The notes beneath the pieces were generated by a model. It saw only the letters and a program-made list of their open reading frames with translations. It was not told the DNA's origin and did no database searches. Position numbers and translations under genes: made by a program. Of a stretch of 64,000 bases of DNA, positions 48,723 through 58,884 are shown in pieces (the first letter of the stretch is position 1; every line of letters begins with the position of its first letter). The DNA comes from Bacteroidota bacterium (GTDB lineage: Bacteria; Bacteroidota; Bacteroidia; SXHM01), in contig CANJWH010000011.1 of NCBI GenBank assembly GCA_947478465.1, positions 1 through 64,000 on the forward strand. The letters are read 5' to 3'.

Positions 48723-51218
48723 TTAATAAATCAACACTTTTTGCACATTAACGCTGCCATCAGTAAATAATGCACGAACAAAGAACATTCCTTTTCCTTT
48801 GATTCGGATACTCGTTTTTCCGTGTGCCGGTAAATAGTTGCTGAGTACCAATTTTCCCGTAACGTCAAAAACATCAATTGTTGCATCAACCTGCGACTGA
48901 CCGGCAATATCAATCCTTCCGTCAGGCGATGGATTAGGGTAAATAATAACAATGTGATTTAATGACACCTCTTTTATATCTGTAATCAGAACAGGGTAGC
49001 ATGACGAAGTATCTCTGCAATTATTTTGAGTAACAATTACCGCATAGCTTCCAGATGTTGCCGGATCAAATGTTGCAGAAGTAAAACCATCAAGCGGTGC
49101 ATAGTTGTTATTACAATCTACCCATTGATAAGTAGCACCGATTAACACTGCCTGCAGTTGATTACCATTAATCACAACCGATGTGTCAGGAAGTTCAACA
49201 ACTGTAACCAATACCGAATCAATGTTGGAGCAGGAAGTTGTTTGGTCAGTTCCGGTTACAGTATAATAGAGGCTTTCAGTTGGGAAGAATGCCACACCAT
49301 TATCAACACTATTATTCCAGACAAAATCATCAGGACCGCTACCTGCAAGTGTTACCGAATTTCCTAAACAAACTGAAGTTGCTGATGCAATAGCTGAAAC
49401 TACAGGCAACGGATTAATAACAATGTCCGTTGGCGTTTCCAAACCTATTGAAGGTGTGGCCGATGAAACCACACGAATTCTGTAGCCTGATCCACCCACA
49501 GCATTAGCCGGCAGAACCACTGTAATGGTTCCTGAAGTAGTAGAGGTAATAAAACCGATATCAACAGGTGATGAAAAATCTCCGTTAGCATCAGAAAGCT
49601 GAGCAGTAAATGTGTTGCCATTTGAAAAATTTCCTACTGCATTGTAATCTACAGTTGTGGTTTCTCCGGCACAAAACTGAAGTACTGATAAATCGGCTGT
49701 AATAATTTCTATGCAAGGGTCTTCTTCCAAAGCAAGAGTAGCAATGTTATCTGTTAGTGAACCACCAAAATTTGTTGCCATTCCCGGATTACCTGCAGTG
49801 CCTTCCAAACCACCCGGAGTTCCGTTGCCCCCGTTTCCGGAAGTTCCTGCCACACCGCCACTGAGATTTGTATTTGAACGATTGATAACAGAGTTCTCTC
49901 CATAAAATCCATAAGCAGAACCTCCTGCACCACCACCACCTGCACCGCTGTTGCCACCATCACCGCCTTTACCACCATTTCCTCCTGCACCTGTTCCGTT
50001 TCCTGCTCCACCTATTCCGCCTGAACCTCCAAGTGTTCCTAATCCTGAAGCACCGCCATTTCCTCCATTTCCTCCGGCACCAAGTATAATATTACAATCA
50101 ACAAAATCGCAAGTTGATGAGAACAAAAAGACTGCTGCACTATTGCCTCCCGACATGCCTCCTGAACCTGCAACATCAGAAGCAATACCGCCTGAACCAC
50201 CACCGCCACCGCCTGCACCGTAAGAATCTGTTCCATCATCACAGCCACCCGAACCACCACCACCACCACCACCCGTGCCGTTTGCACCAAGGACTCCGTT
50301 ACTGCCCAATGTAGCCTCAAAAAATAATCCCACAACATTGGCAGACTGTGTAGCGCCAGTTCCTCCGGAACCATGAATGGTTTGTCCGTCATTTCCATTA
50401 CCACCATTGTTGCAGGTTCCTCCACCCGCACCTCTGTAGCCAAAACTATTTACAACAAAAGATGCTGCATTTGATCCGTTAATTCCTCCTGTTGCATTAA
50501 AATTAGGAATACCACTGCAATCACTGTCCATATGACCTCCACGACCTCCGTTACCTCCTGCTGTGGCCGGATTACCCGTTGTTACAGCTCCGCTGCCACC
50601 TGTACCTGCATTACTGTCATCACATGCGGTATTGTACTCATCAGAATTTCCACCATTACCTCCGTTAGATGCCAAAATGGTGGCATCTGTTCCATTAAAT
50701 CCTGCAAGACCGTTTGCTCCAGCACCTCCATGCACAGTTACCCTCTGAAACTTAAGACCAGTAGAGTTTGCAATATGCAAACCATAAGAACTTTTTCCCG
50801 GAATTGTAGCATCGGGTGCAAAAATTTCAAAATCAGAAATCACAGTAGGTGTATTAATACCATCTCCATTTATGGTATAATATTCTCCGTTATATAATCC
50901 TCCGTTTATTGTTGTTAAACCGGTAACAACCCATTGTGAATCAAAGCCACCCCAAAGGTTAATACCGTCAGCCAACTGAACAACTTCATTATAAGTTCCT
51001 GAAGAAATACGCACATTAGTATATCCCAGGTCAATAGCTCTAGTGATACCTAATGCAATGGTTGCACAAGGTGTGCCTTCACTTCCGCAACCGGTATCAT
51101 TTATTCCATTTACACCATCAACATGAATAATGAATGAGCAGCTCTGCTGTGCCTGTGCATAAATACTAAGCATTAAAGAAAAGCTAATAGTAAAAAGAAT
51201 GGGTAGATTTTTTTTCAT
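48723..51218 (-). CDS. Gly-rich T9SS type A sorting domain protein, 831 aa
   Basis: signal peptide, long GGNGG/GAGGNGG tract, C-terminal VIIYPNPSPDGRIDIAGQ. Confidence 0.85.
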   Translation of the reverse strand: MKKNLPILFTISFSLMLSIYAQAQQSCSFIIHVDGVNGINDTGCGSEGTPCATIALGITRAIDLGYTNVRISSGTYNEVVQLADGINLWGGFDSQWVVTGLTTINGGLYNGEYYTINGDGINTPTVISDFEIFAPDATIPGKSSYGLHIANSTGLKFQRVTVHGGAGANGLAGFNGTDATILASNGGNGGNSDEYNTACDDSNAGTGGSGAVTTGNPATAGGNGGRGGHMDSDCSGIPNFNATGGINGSNAASFVVNSFGYRGAGGGTCNNGGNGNDGQTIHGSGGTGATQSANVVGLFFEATLGSNGVLGANGTGGGGGGGSGGCDDGTDSYGAGGGGGGSGGIASDVAGSGGMSGGNSAAVFLFSSTCDFVDCNIILGAGGNGGNGGASGLGTLGGSGGIGGAGNGTGAGGNGGKGGDGGNSGAGGGGAGGSAYGFYGENSVINRSNTNLSGGVAGTSGNGGNGTPGGLEGTAGNPGMATNFGGSLTDNIATLALEEDPCIEIITADLSVLQFCAGETTTVDYNAVGNFSNGNTFTAQLSDANGDFSSPVDIGFITSTTSGTITVVLPANAVGGSGYRIRVVSSATPSIGLETPTDIVINPLPVVSAIASATSVCLGNSVTLAGSGPDDFVWNNSVDNGVAFFPTESLYYTVTGTDQTTSCSNIDSVLVTVVELPDTSVVINGNQLQAVLIGATYQWVDCNNNYAPLDGFTSATFDPATSGSYAVIVTQNNCRDTSSCYPVLITDIKEVSLNHIVIIYPNPSPDGRIDIAGQSQVDATIDVFDVTGKLVLSNYLPAHGKTSIRIKGKGMFFVRALFTDGSVNVQKVLIY

Positions 51219-51255
51219 TTTATTAATTGAGTTACTAATTATTAGTTGCTGATGA

Positions 51256-51645
51256 TTATTCTAATTTGCCTTGTGCTTTTGCTGCTTCAATAGTTATCCA
51301 TTGCATGTTTGAAGAGCAATCACAACCACCTTTGTCAAGCGGCACAATATAGTCTACAATATATCCGGGCCATCCGAAAGGATGGCCTGATTTTTTCATA
51401 AATTCAATTCTTCCCTCAGAACCTGTTTTTACTTCTTCAATAGTATCATTTGCAACATTGGTATTTGCAGCGTTAGTATTGCTACCTGCATTGGGAGAAG
51501 AATAACGGTTAGTACCTTTATTTGAGTGCTTTTGTTTATAATGACTTCCCGGAGTTGTATTTCTTTGAGCAAACAAATTATGCGTGCCGAAAAGCAGAAG
51601 CAACAAAAAAAATGAAGTTGGAAATAGCTGCTTAATCTTATTCAT
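51256..51645 (-). CDS. secreted HNH-like protein with degenerate His (VDYIVPL)
   Basis: signal peptide; GYIVDYIVPLDKGGCDCSSNMQWITIEAAKAQGKLE resembles VDHIVPLxxGGxDxxSNMQWQT. Confidence 0.6.
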   Translation of the reverse strand: MNKIKQLFPTSFFLLLLLFGTHNLFAQRNTTPGSHYKQKHSNKGTNRYSSPNAGSNTNAANTNVANDTIEEVKTGSEGRIEFMKKSGHPFGWPGYIVDYIVPLDKGGCDCSSNMQWITIEAAKAQGKLE

Positions 51646-51826
51646 TTAAACTTAAAACCCTATAACACGCTGTAACATGAGTGAAGAACAGCATTAATAA
51701 GAACATTCAAATATACATTTTATTATTCTGCAAGAAACCAATCCTTCAATCATTAAAACTAATAACAATTGATATATAACTTTAATGAGGGATTACATTA
51801 TTTCCTCATAAAAGAACTTAGTTTAT

Positions 51827-52723
51827 TTATTTTAAACTAAAACTGCTTGCACCCGCAGGATAACCTTCAATGTAAACTTCAATAAGGTAAGTACCGGGAG
51901 CATATATCCTATCACCTTCTTCATAGGACATGCAAATAGGAGTAGCAGAATTCAGATAGTCAATTTCTTCTAATGCTGTATACAATACATCTTCATTAGT
52001 ACTTGGATTTTTAAATGACCCGGAACCTGTGCTTCTGTTACCAAGTGGCATACCATCGGGCGCTATTATGCGCAGGTAAACATTTCGTTTTCCCGGTTTT
52101 GAAACTTTATTTTCAACAATATCAAAACAAACATCCACTTTGTTGGTACGCTTTGCAATCATCGTTTCAGCATACTTGTTGTTATTCTTACGTTTGTAGG
52201 TGAGTGTACTCAGGTTTCCGGTTTTTAAAACTTCGGCTGTTTTTATGGTCTTATAATAGTCCATATTTTGTTCCATAACTATCTGAAGGGAATTGTTGAG
52301 TGCTGTGTTCTCTGTCTTCAGCTGCTTATTCTCACTCATCAGTTTATCTATAGTTTCAAGATTTTCGTCACGGAGCTTTTTTAATTCTTCCAATTCTACT
52401 TTCAGGAGTTTATTAAGTTTTTCCAGATTTTTTTCTGAAGCAATAAGTTGTTTTATTTTTTCTTCTTTGCGTGCTATTCTGTCTGTTGCATCTACCAAAA
52501 GACTATCACCGCGTGACGAAAAGCCTTTATAAACCATTAGCTCAAGCGATGCCTGTTCCAATTCATTGGTAAGATTAACTCTGGTTTGAATAAGGCTGTC
52601 AATAACTATCTCATCTGTTACTTTAGTTTCGCCCAATTGTCTTTGCTGAATAAAATTATATCCAACTGAGCCTAGAAGCAGTAATAATAAAATTACAGCT
52701 ATGGTTTTAGAATTGTTTTTCAT
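51827..52723 (-). CDS. hypothetical coiled-coil protein with N-terminal TM
   Basis: KNLEKLNKLLKVELEELKKLRDENLETIDKLMSENKQLKTE coiled coil. Confidence 0.7.
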   Translation of the reverse strand: MKNNSKTIAVILLLLLLGSVGYNFIQQRQLGETKVTDEIVIDSLIQTRVNLTNELEQASLELMVYKGFSSRGDSLLVDATDRIARKEEKIKQLIASEKNLEKLNKLLKVELEELKKLRDENLETIDKLMSENKQLKTENTALNNSLQIVMEQNMDYYKTIKTAEVLKTGNLSTLTYKRKNNNKYAETMIAKRTNKVDVCFDIVENKVSKPGKRNVYLRIIAPDGMPLGNRSTGSGSFKNPSTNEDVLYTALEEIDYLNSATPICMSYEEGDRIYAPGTYLIEVYIEGYPAGASSFSLK

Positions 52724-52832
52724 AATTGTTTGAGTAAGATTGGGCTGTTTATTATTTATGCGGTAAATTTAAAAAGGTAATTAACAGATTGCAATTTCTA
52801 AGAAAAAAATAACGTTAACACAATGTTTCAAA

Positions 52833-54791
52833 TTACTGAGCGGTGTTAAGCTTATCAAAAACAGAAATTAAATTACTGCTATATTTTCCGTTTTTTCTGA
52901 TGTATGCGGGAGGAAAACCGACTTCTGAATTTATGCGCTGAGTACTGCTTCCGCTTACCAGTTCTTTTGTCCAGACATTTATCCATTCGCCTGCCGGAAA
53001 ATAAACCTGTCGGGATTTTGCACCTTTCTCTATTACCGGTGCTACCAGTAAATCTTCACCCAGCATAAACTGGTCTTTGATGGTATAGGTTAAGGTATCA
53101 GCCGGAAACTCAAGCAACAAAGCTCTTACAATAGGTATGGCATTTTCAGTTGCTTCGATATTAAGTTCTTTAAAATAATCTTTTAACGCCCAATGAAGTT
53201 GTCCGAAACGGGTGAAAAAATTCATCATCGAGTCGCTGGAGTATACCTGCATATTGCTCTCAGGTTTTAATCCTTCATGAGTTCTGAAAACAGGAGTAAA
53301 TGCAGCAAATTCAATCCATCGTTTTAATAATTCCTCATCTCTTTTAACTTTAATAAATAAATTATCCAGAGTGGTGTAACCGCCAATATCTGAGTGGTTG
53401 AGTGTAATGCCCGAAAGTCCGGAAGTAATAAGAGCGCAAACTACTGAAGGTAAGCCATCGTGTTCACCCCAGTCAACCATTTGGTCACCTGCCCAGAACA
53501 ATGTTGAATAAGCAGCAGAACCCAATGCACCACTTCTTGTAAAGAAAACAATATCACCTTCTCTTCCGGCTTCCTGAATAGCCTCTCTGTTAAGCCTTGC
53601 CCAATCAACGGCATATTGATTATGATAATCAAAAGCATCTTCGCCTGAAAATAATACAGCATCCAGCGGAAGCCATTCAGCATAATCAGCCATCCAGCCG
53701 CTTAAGCCCACATCAATAAGATTATGTTTTATAACCTGCTTCATCCATTGAAAAGCAGCAGGATTAGTAAGATCAATTAAATAAGCAGGAAAGCCGGCTG
53801 TTTTTATAACATAGTCTTCGTGCTTTTTATTTTTTACGAGATAACCATTTGTGCGGGCCTCTTCAAACAGCCTGCCTTCGTTAGCCATAAAAGAATTGAT
53901 GTAGCCCAATACCCGTATGTTTTGTTTACCCATGCGTTTACAAAAATTTACAAAATCAGGATAAGCAACAGTATCAGCTTCCCATGTCCACCAGAGTTGC
54001 GAACCAAAACGCGTTTTTCGTCTTCCCACCCAGTCCTGAATCCATACAGCAGTTACCGGATTATTATGTTTCAAAGCCTTATTGATAATTTCTTCCACTT
54101 TGGTTGCTCCGCCCTGCAAACCCAGCCAGGTTCCAAAAGCCCAGTCAGGCAAGAGCGGCATTTTTCCTGTCAGGGTGGCGGCTTTACTTAACAGTTGTTT
54201 AGGATTAGCAGAAGTGATGTTATAGATGTTTAAATGATTGCTCCAGCTTTCAATTGAAAACGAATTACCTTTTGTAAAATCATAACTGATATAAGGACTG
54301 CCGGTAAAAATAAATGCGTTGTTATTTTCAGTAAAGAAAAAATTAAGAGGTGCATAAGAACTGAACCTGTTTCCTGAAACGCCAAACATCCGTGTAAACC
54401 TGCTTACCCGTTTATCACCGCGACCAATGCCTTGCTCCTCGGTAAAAACATAGGGTTTTGTGTTTCTAAAATCAAGACAGGAAAACTGTTCGCCTAAACC
54501 AAAATAATGTTCACCACCGGCATTAAATGTTGCCCGTATAAATGAACGATTACCGGAATTTAGGCAGGTAATACTTATAGCAGAATCACTGATACTTATA
54601 CAGGTATCATTATCAAGGTTTTTACCTGTACACGAAAACTTAAACGAGGCATAATTGTTTTTCGCTTTTATTTTCTGATGTCCGGCTTTAATATCTGTAG
54701 CTGAATATTTCTGTTGCGCAAAAGTTGTTGCATTCCATGCACCCATAAAGAAGCATAAACAGGTAATTATTAATAGACGGAGTGCATACAT
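52833..54791 (-). CDS. glycoside hydrolase family 31 alpha-glucosidase (YihQ-like)
   Basis: AVWIQDWVGRRKTRFGSQLWWTW, GWMADYAEWLPLD, FFTRSGALGSAAYSTLFWAGDQMVDW, HSDIGGYTT. Confidence 0.9.
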   Translation of the reverse strand: MYALRLLIITCLCFFMGAWNATTFAQQKYSATDIKAGHQKIKAKNNYASFKFSCTGKNLDNDTCISISDSAISITCLNSGNRSFIRATFNAGGEHYFGLGEQFSCLDFRNTKPYVFTEEQGIGRGDKRVSRFTRMFGVSGNRFSSYAPLNFFFTENNNAFIFTGSPYISYDFTKGNSFSIESWSNHLNIYNITSANPKQLLSKAATLTGKMPLLPDWAFGTWLGLQGGATKVEEIINKALKHNNPVTAVWIQDWVGRRKTRFGSQLWWTWEADTVAYPDFVNFCKRMGKQNIRVLGYINSFMANEGRLFEEARTNGYLVKNKKHEDYVIKTAGFPAYLIDLTNPAAFQWMKQVIKHNLIDVGLSGWMADYAEWLPLDAVLFSGEDAFDYHNQYAVDWARLNREAIQEAGREGDIVFFTRSGALGSAAYSTLFWAGDQMVDWGEHDGLPSVVCALITSGLSGITLNHSDIGGYTTLDNLFIKVKRDEELLKRWIEFAAFTPVFRTHEGLKPESNMQVYSSDSMMNFFTRFGQLHWALKDYFKELNIEATENAIPIVRALLLEFPADTLTYTIKDQFMLGEDLLVAPVIEKGAKSRQVYFPAGEWINVWTKELVSGSSTQRINSEVGFPPAYIRKNGKYSSNLISVFDKLNTAQ

Positions 54792-54868
54792 CTGCGCTGA
54801 AATTATGTATGCGTAAAAATAGAAAATCTAATACAGTGTGAATTTATGGATGAATATAAAATCCTGTT

Positions 54869-55375
54869 TTAGTTACCGACCTCTTTATCCTGAGATGGTT
54901 GTGGATTATATTCTATCATTTTTACAGTAAAACCTGCTGACAAGGCATCATTCATCAGGTTATTGCTGGCTGCTGCTGCATTATCATAGCCAAAGTAATA
55001 TCCAACAAGAGTTACTGTGCCTGCTGACGAACGTTTCTGCAACTCAGCTATCAGTTCGCTCTTCAGCGGCCAGCTGCCGTCATTATGTTTTTCAATTTTA
55101 AAAACATTTGAAATAAAAATAAGAGGATTTTCTTCCACTTTTGTTTTGTTACTTATATAGGCATAACAATAAACATGCGACTGACTGAGGTGATCTGTTT
55201 CAGCAGGTATTTTTCCTTCAGGGTATTTAAGAAATATATCACCGGGCAATTGCTGCTTTTGTGATGATACAGTTTTATTGGAATTTGTTTTACCTGCTGA
55301 CTGACTGGTGGCACTGCCGGCAATAACCAACTGTACTATTATCGCAACAAGGATAAGTGCATCTTTTAGTTTCAT
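54869..55375 (-). CDS. hypothetical secreted protein
   Basis: MKLKDALILVAIIVQLVIAGSATSQ signal peptide. Confidence 0.6.
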   Translation of the reverse strand: MKLKDALILVAIIVQLVIAGSATSQSAGKTNSNKTVSSQKQQLPGDIFLKYPEGKIPAETDHLSQSHVYCYAYISNKTKVEENPLIFISNVFKIEKHNDGSWPLKSELIAELQKRSSAGTVTLVGYYFGYDNAAAASNNLMNDALSAGFTVKMIEYNPQPSQDKEVGN

Positions 55376-55567
55376 AATTATATACAAAGGTATTTCAAGT
55401 ATTGTTTTGTTTTTAAAATAACTTGACCTTCCCTAATTATTCTTCACCATTTTAATTCTTGCATTGTTGCTTTTACTGCTTATTTCAACAACGAAACCGG
55501 CACAGAAATTAACATTAACATAATATTACTCTTTAATAATAGCATGAGATAGCCCTAAATTTGCAGT

Positions 55568-55933
55568 ATGCTTAGGGGGCGAAATTATTTCTGTTTTTTC
55601 ATTGTCTTCATCCTTATTTTTTCAGGAGCCTGCAAAAAAAGTAACAATACGGCACCAAGTGATACCTCTGTCAGTTATTCGCAAAGTATTGCTCCCCTGT
55701 TTGCCCTCCATTGTACAACATCGGGCTGCCATGCTGAAAGCAATCTTTATAATTTTCCTTTACAGACTTATGACGAGGTAATTAATTATGCAAATGTTAT
55801 CCCTCATGATACGGCACAAAGCCGCCTTTATCAGGTATTATCTAATAATTTTATGCCATCGGGAGATTCTCTTACACTGGAACAAAAGCAACTTGTTTAC
55901 AACTGGATATTACAGGGCGCAGAAAATAATTAA
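55568..55933 (+). CDS. c-type cytochrome domain lipoprotein
   Basis: lipobox FSGAC; LFALHCTTSGCHAESN and MPSGDSLTLEQKQLVYNWILQGA. Confidence 0.75.
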   Translation: MLRGRNYFCFFIVFILIFSGACKKSNNTAPSDTSVSYSQSIAPLFALHCTTSGCHAESNLYNFPLQTYDEVINYANVIPHDTAQSRLYQVLSNNFMPSGDSLTLEQKQLVYNWILQGAENN

Positions 55934-56096
55934 ACCCTGTTAAATTATGACATGCTGATTTGATGGGTATTGGGTGACAGGATGCTCAATCATTCCTACA
56001 GAAAACCTGCACATAAATTAATTAAAAGCAAAAATGGTTTTAGAGATTATAAGTCACGGCTGTAAGGGCACAAATCTTTATAACTTAAAAACCTGT

Positions 56097-57743
56097 TCAG
56101 TTTTTAAAAAATTTTGCAGTTTGAGTTGCAGAACCACTTTGCAGAATAACTAAGTAAATACCCGAAGAAAATGCTGAAGTGTTTATTTCAAATCGGTTTG
56201 TTGTATTTACATTGTTTTCAGTAAAGAGAAGTTTGCCCGAAATATCAACAATGCTGAGAACTGACTGCTGATTGTGAATATTCTCAAACTGAACGGTAAG
56301 TATATTGTTTGCTGTGGCTAAAGAAATAGCTGAGCTATTCTCTCTGTCACTGATGGAAGAAGTGCATAAACCCAACCATCCCGAGGCACAGATGTTTTGT
56401 GCATAAATATCAGTTGATCCGGTTCTTGTATCATCCCAGGTAAATATAGCACCACCATTGCCATCCGAAACAAGTTTTACGTTAGACTGGTTAGCGGTTT
56501 GCAAACAAACTCCGGTTCCGTCTGCTGTCCACTGCGGCACTCCTGAAACGTTTAAGAATTGTGCGTATATGTCTGGATTAATATTACCGTTGCGCGTGTC
56601 GAGCCAGGCAATAATGGCACCACCCGAATTATCAGCAATAATCTGAGGACTACTTTGATTATCTGCAATGTCAGTTACTGCAACTCCATAAGCAGTCCAG
56701 ATTAAATTTCCTGCTGAACTTATATGTTGTGCATAAATATCGGATGCATCACTTATACCATCCTGCCATGCAATAATGGCGCCCCCGTTCTGGTCAGAAA
56801 CAAGCTGGGGATACTGTTGATCTCCTGCAACTGTGTTTACCGCAACTCCATTTGCTGTCCATTGCAATGCGCCACCGGAAATTACTTTTTGGGCATAGAT
56901 ATCCCAATTGCCACTGCGTTTATCCTGCCATGTAAATACAGCACCACCAGCCCCGTCTGAGCAAATAGCTGGGGTGAACTGATAGTCTGTTGCATCGCAA
57001 ATTACCAAACCATCTGCAAGGCCGGAAATAACACCTGAAGCATTAATGTGTTGTGCATAAATATCTGCTGCGACACCTCTTTGATCTTCCCAGACAATAA
57101 TAGCACCTCCGCTTTCGTCTTCTGCTAATTTGGGAGTATACTGATTGCCTGTTGCTGTGCATATAGCAACCCCACCAGCCGTCCATTGGGTTAGACCTGA
57201 TGCGTTAATCCGTTGTATATAAATATCAGGACTTGTGCCATCATTATCTTCCCAAGCCATTATTGCTCCTCCTGCCCCGTCTGAAATAATGTCAAGGTAA
57301 TTCTGGCTGGTAGTGATGGTACAAACTGCTTCACCACCTGGTGTCCATTGTGCAACCCCGCTGCTGTTTATGCGCTGTGCATAAATATCCCAGTTGCCGC
57401 TGAAGTAATCTTCCCATGCAATAATAGCTCCGCCAGCTCCGTCTGAAACAAGAACAGGTGTTTGCTGATCCTCCGGGGCAGAGCAAATCAAAACTCCGCC
57501 AGCAGTCCATTGAATAACACCGTCTGCATTTACTTTCTGAGCGTATATATCTTTATCGTTTCCGTTGCGCTTATCCTGCCAGGTAATAATGGCTCCGCCA
57601 TTGCCATCAGATATTACCTGGGGATATTCCTGATAATCTGCCTCGGTGCATATTGCATTATTTACTACCGGATTGTTTGACCATTGTGCATATACAGAGT
57701 AAACTGATACGCCTGATAAAACTGCAAGAAGAAAAAACTTTTT
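56097..57743 (-). CDS. T9SS type A protein composed of ~45-50 aa repeats (WQD/DIYAQ motif)
   Basis: repeated DGxGGAIIxWxDxRxGxxDIYAQxInaxGvxqWTaxGvxiC; start near MKKFFLLAVLSG. Confidence 0.85.
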   Translation of the reverse strand, partial: KKFFLLAVLSGVSVYSVYAQWSNNPVVNNAICTEADYQEYPQVISDGNGGAIITWQDKRNGNDKDIYAQKVNADGVIQWTAGGVLICSAPEDQQTPVLVSDGAGGAIIAWEDYFSGNWDIYAQRINSSGVAQWTPGGEAVCTITTSQNYLDIISDGAGGAIMAWEDNDGTSPDIYIQRINASGLTQWTAGGVAICTATGNQYTPKLAEDESGGAIIVWEDQRGVAADIYAQHINASGVISGLADGLVICDATDYQFTPAICSDGAGGAVFTWQDKRSGNWDIYAQKVISGGALQWTANGVAVNTVAGDQQYPQLVSDQNGGAIIAWQDGISDASDIYAQHISSAGNLIWTAYGVAVTDIADNQSSPQIIADNSGGAIIAWLDTRNGNINPDIYAQFLNVSGVPQWTADGTGVCLQTANQSNVKLVSDGNGGAIFTWDDTRTGSTDIYAQNICASGWLGLCTSSISDRENSSAISLATANNILTVQFENIHNQQSVLSIVDISGKLLFTENNVNTTNRFEINTSAFSSGIYLVILQSGSATQTAKFFKN

Positions 57744-58071
57744 CATGTTGATAATTTTTAACTGACACAATTTTAAAGGAAAAATATTGGATAAAAAAAT
57801 CATTTAACTAACAGCAGGCAATTTCATCAGCACTGCTTTTTGCAAGATAATGTTAATGGTTTGCTTTTCTATTTCGCTTATTCGGGGGGGTGGTTTTTAA
57901 GCCCTATCTCTGCATAATATCTCAATTTAAAAAAAATACTAATTATTTAAGTAGTTGATTTTTAGATATAACCGACTTTTTGTTTAACTTTTTATCTAAA
58001 TAATTAAACAAAGTATTATTTAATGTGTTTCAGAAGCATTAATTAACTAAAAACAACCAAATTAAAAAAAC

Positions 58072-58758
58072 ATGAAAAACAAAATTTCAATTTTCGCATC
58101 AGCTCTTTTTGTAACTTCAATTGCACTTCTTTCTTCCTGCAAAGATGAGGCATTGGATGTAAAATCTCAGGCCAGCATTTTAGTAACCCATGCATCACCG
58201 GATGCACCCGGAGTTGACCTGCTGGTAGATAACACCAAACTGAACTCATCAGCTCTTACATTTCCTAACAATACCGGATATATTCTTGCAGATGCAGGAA
58301 TGCGTAACATCAAGGTTAATGTTACAGGCACTTCAACTACAGTAATAGAAGCAGATCTTGATCTTACAAAGGATATGAACTACTCTGTTTTTGCAGTAGA
58401 TTCAGTATCTAAAATTTCTGCTGTTGTTGTTACAGATGACCTTACTGCACCTGCAGCAGGCAAAGCTCACGTTCGTTTTATACACCTTTCACCAAATGCA
58501 CCTGCAGTGGATGTAGCTGTAGCAAGCAGCGGAGCTGTAGTATTCGGAAACAAAGCTTTTAAAGAGTACACTGCTTTTACACCACTTGATGCAGGAACTT
58601 ACAACCTTGATGTGCGTGTAGCAGGAACTTCTACCGTTGCACTGGTATTGCCTGCTATTACTTTAGAATCAGGTAAAATCTACACCGTGTTTGCAAAAGG
58701 TTTCCTTGGCGGAACCGGTTCACAGGCATTAGGTGCTGAGATTATTGTAAATAAATAA
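58072..58758 (+). CDS. DUF4397 domain-containing lipoprotein
   Basis: lipobox LLSSC, ILVTHASPDAPGVDLLVDNTK, VRFIHLSPNAPAVDVAV. Confidence 0.92.
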   Translation: MKNKISIFASALFVTSIALLSSCKDEALDVKSQASILVTHASPDAPGVDLLVDNTKLNSSALTFPNNTGYILADAGMRNIKVNVTGTSTTVIEADLDLTKDMNYSVFAVDSVSKISAVVVTDDLTAPAAGKAHVRFIHLSPNAPAVDVAVASSGAVVFGNKAFKEYTAFTPLDAGTYNLDVRVAGTSTVALVLPAITLESGKIYTVFAKGFLGGTGSQALGAEIIVNK

Positions 58759-58777
58759 TTGTCGTTTGAAACAGAGT

Positions 58778-58814
58778 AAAAAAGCCCATGCTATTTGTAT
58801 GGGCTTTTTTATTC
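58778..58814 (+). terminator. Rho-independent terminator after the DUF4397 gene
   Basis: AAAAAAGCCCAT...ATGGGCTTTTTT. Confidence 0.85.
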
Positions 58815-58884
58815 TAAACTTTATTAACTATTCTGAATTAACAACCTGAATAAACATTTTAACCACAAACTTGTAGTACTACTA

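Noticed and set aside
49951-50443. Pro-rich and Val-rich ORFs overlapping the Gly-rich gene (e.g. 49951..50223 +, 50039..50443 -)
   Set aside because: They are alternative-frame or antisense translations of the Gly-codon-rich tract of 48723-51218.
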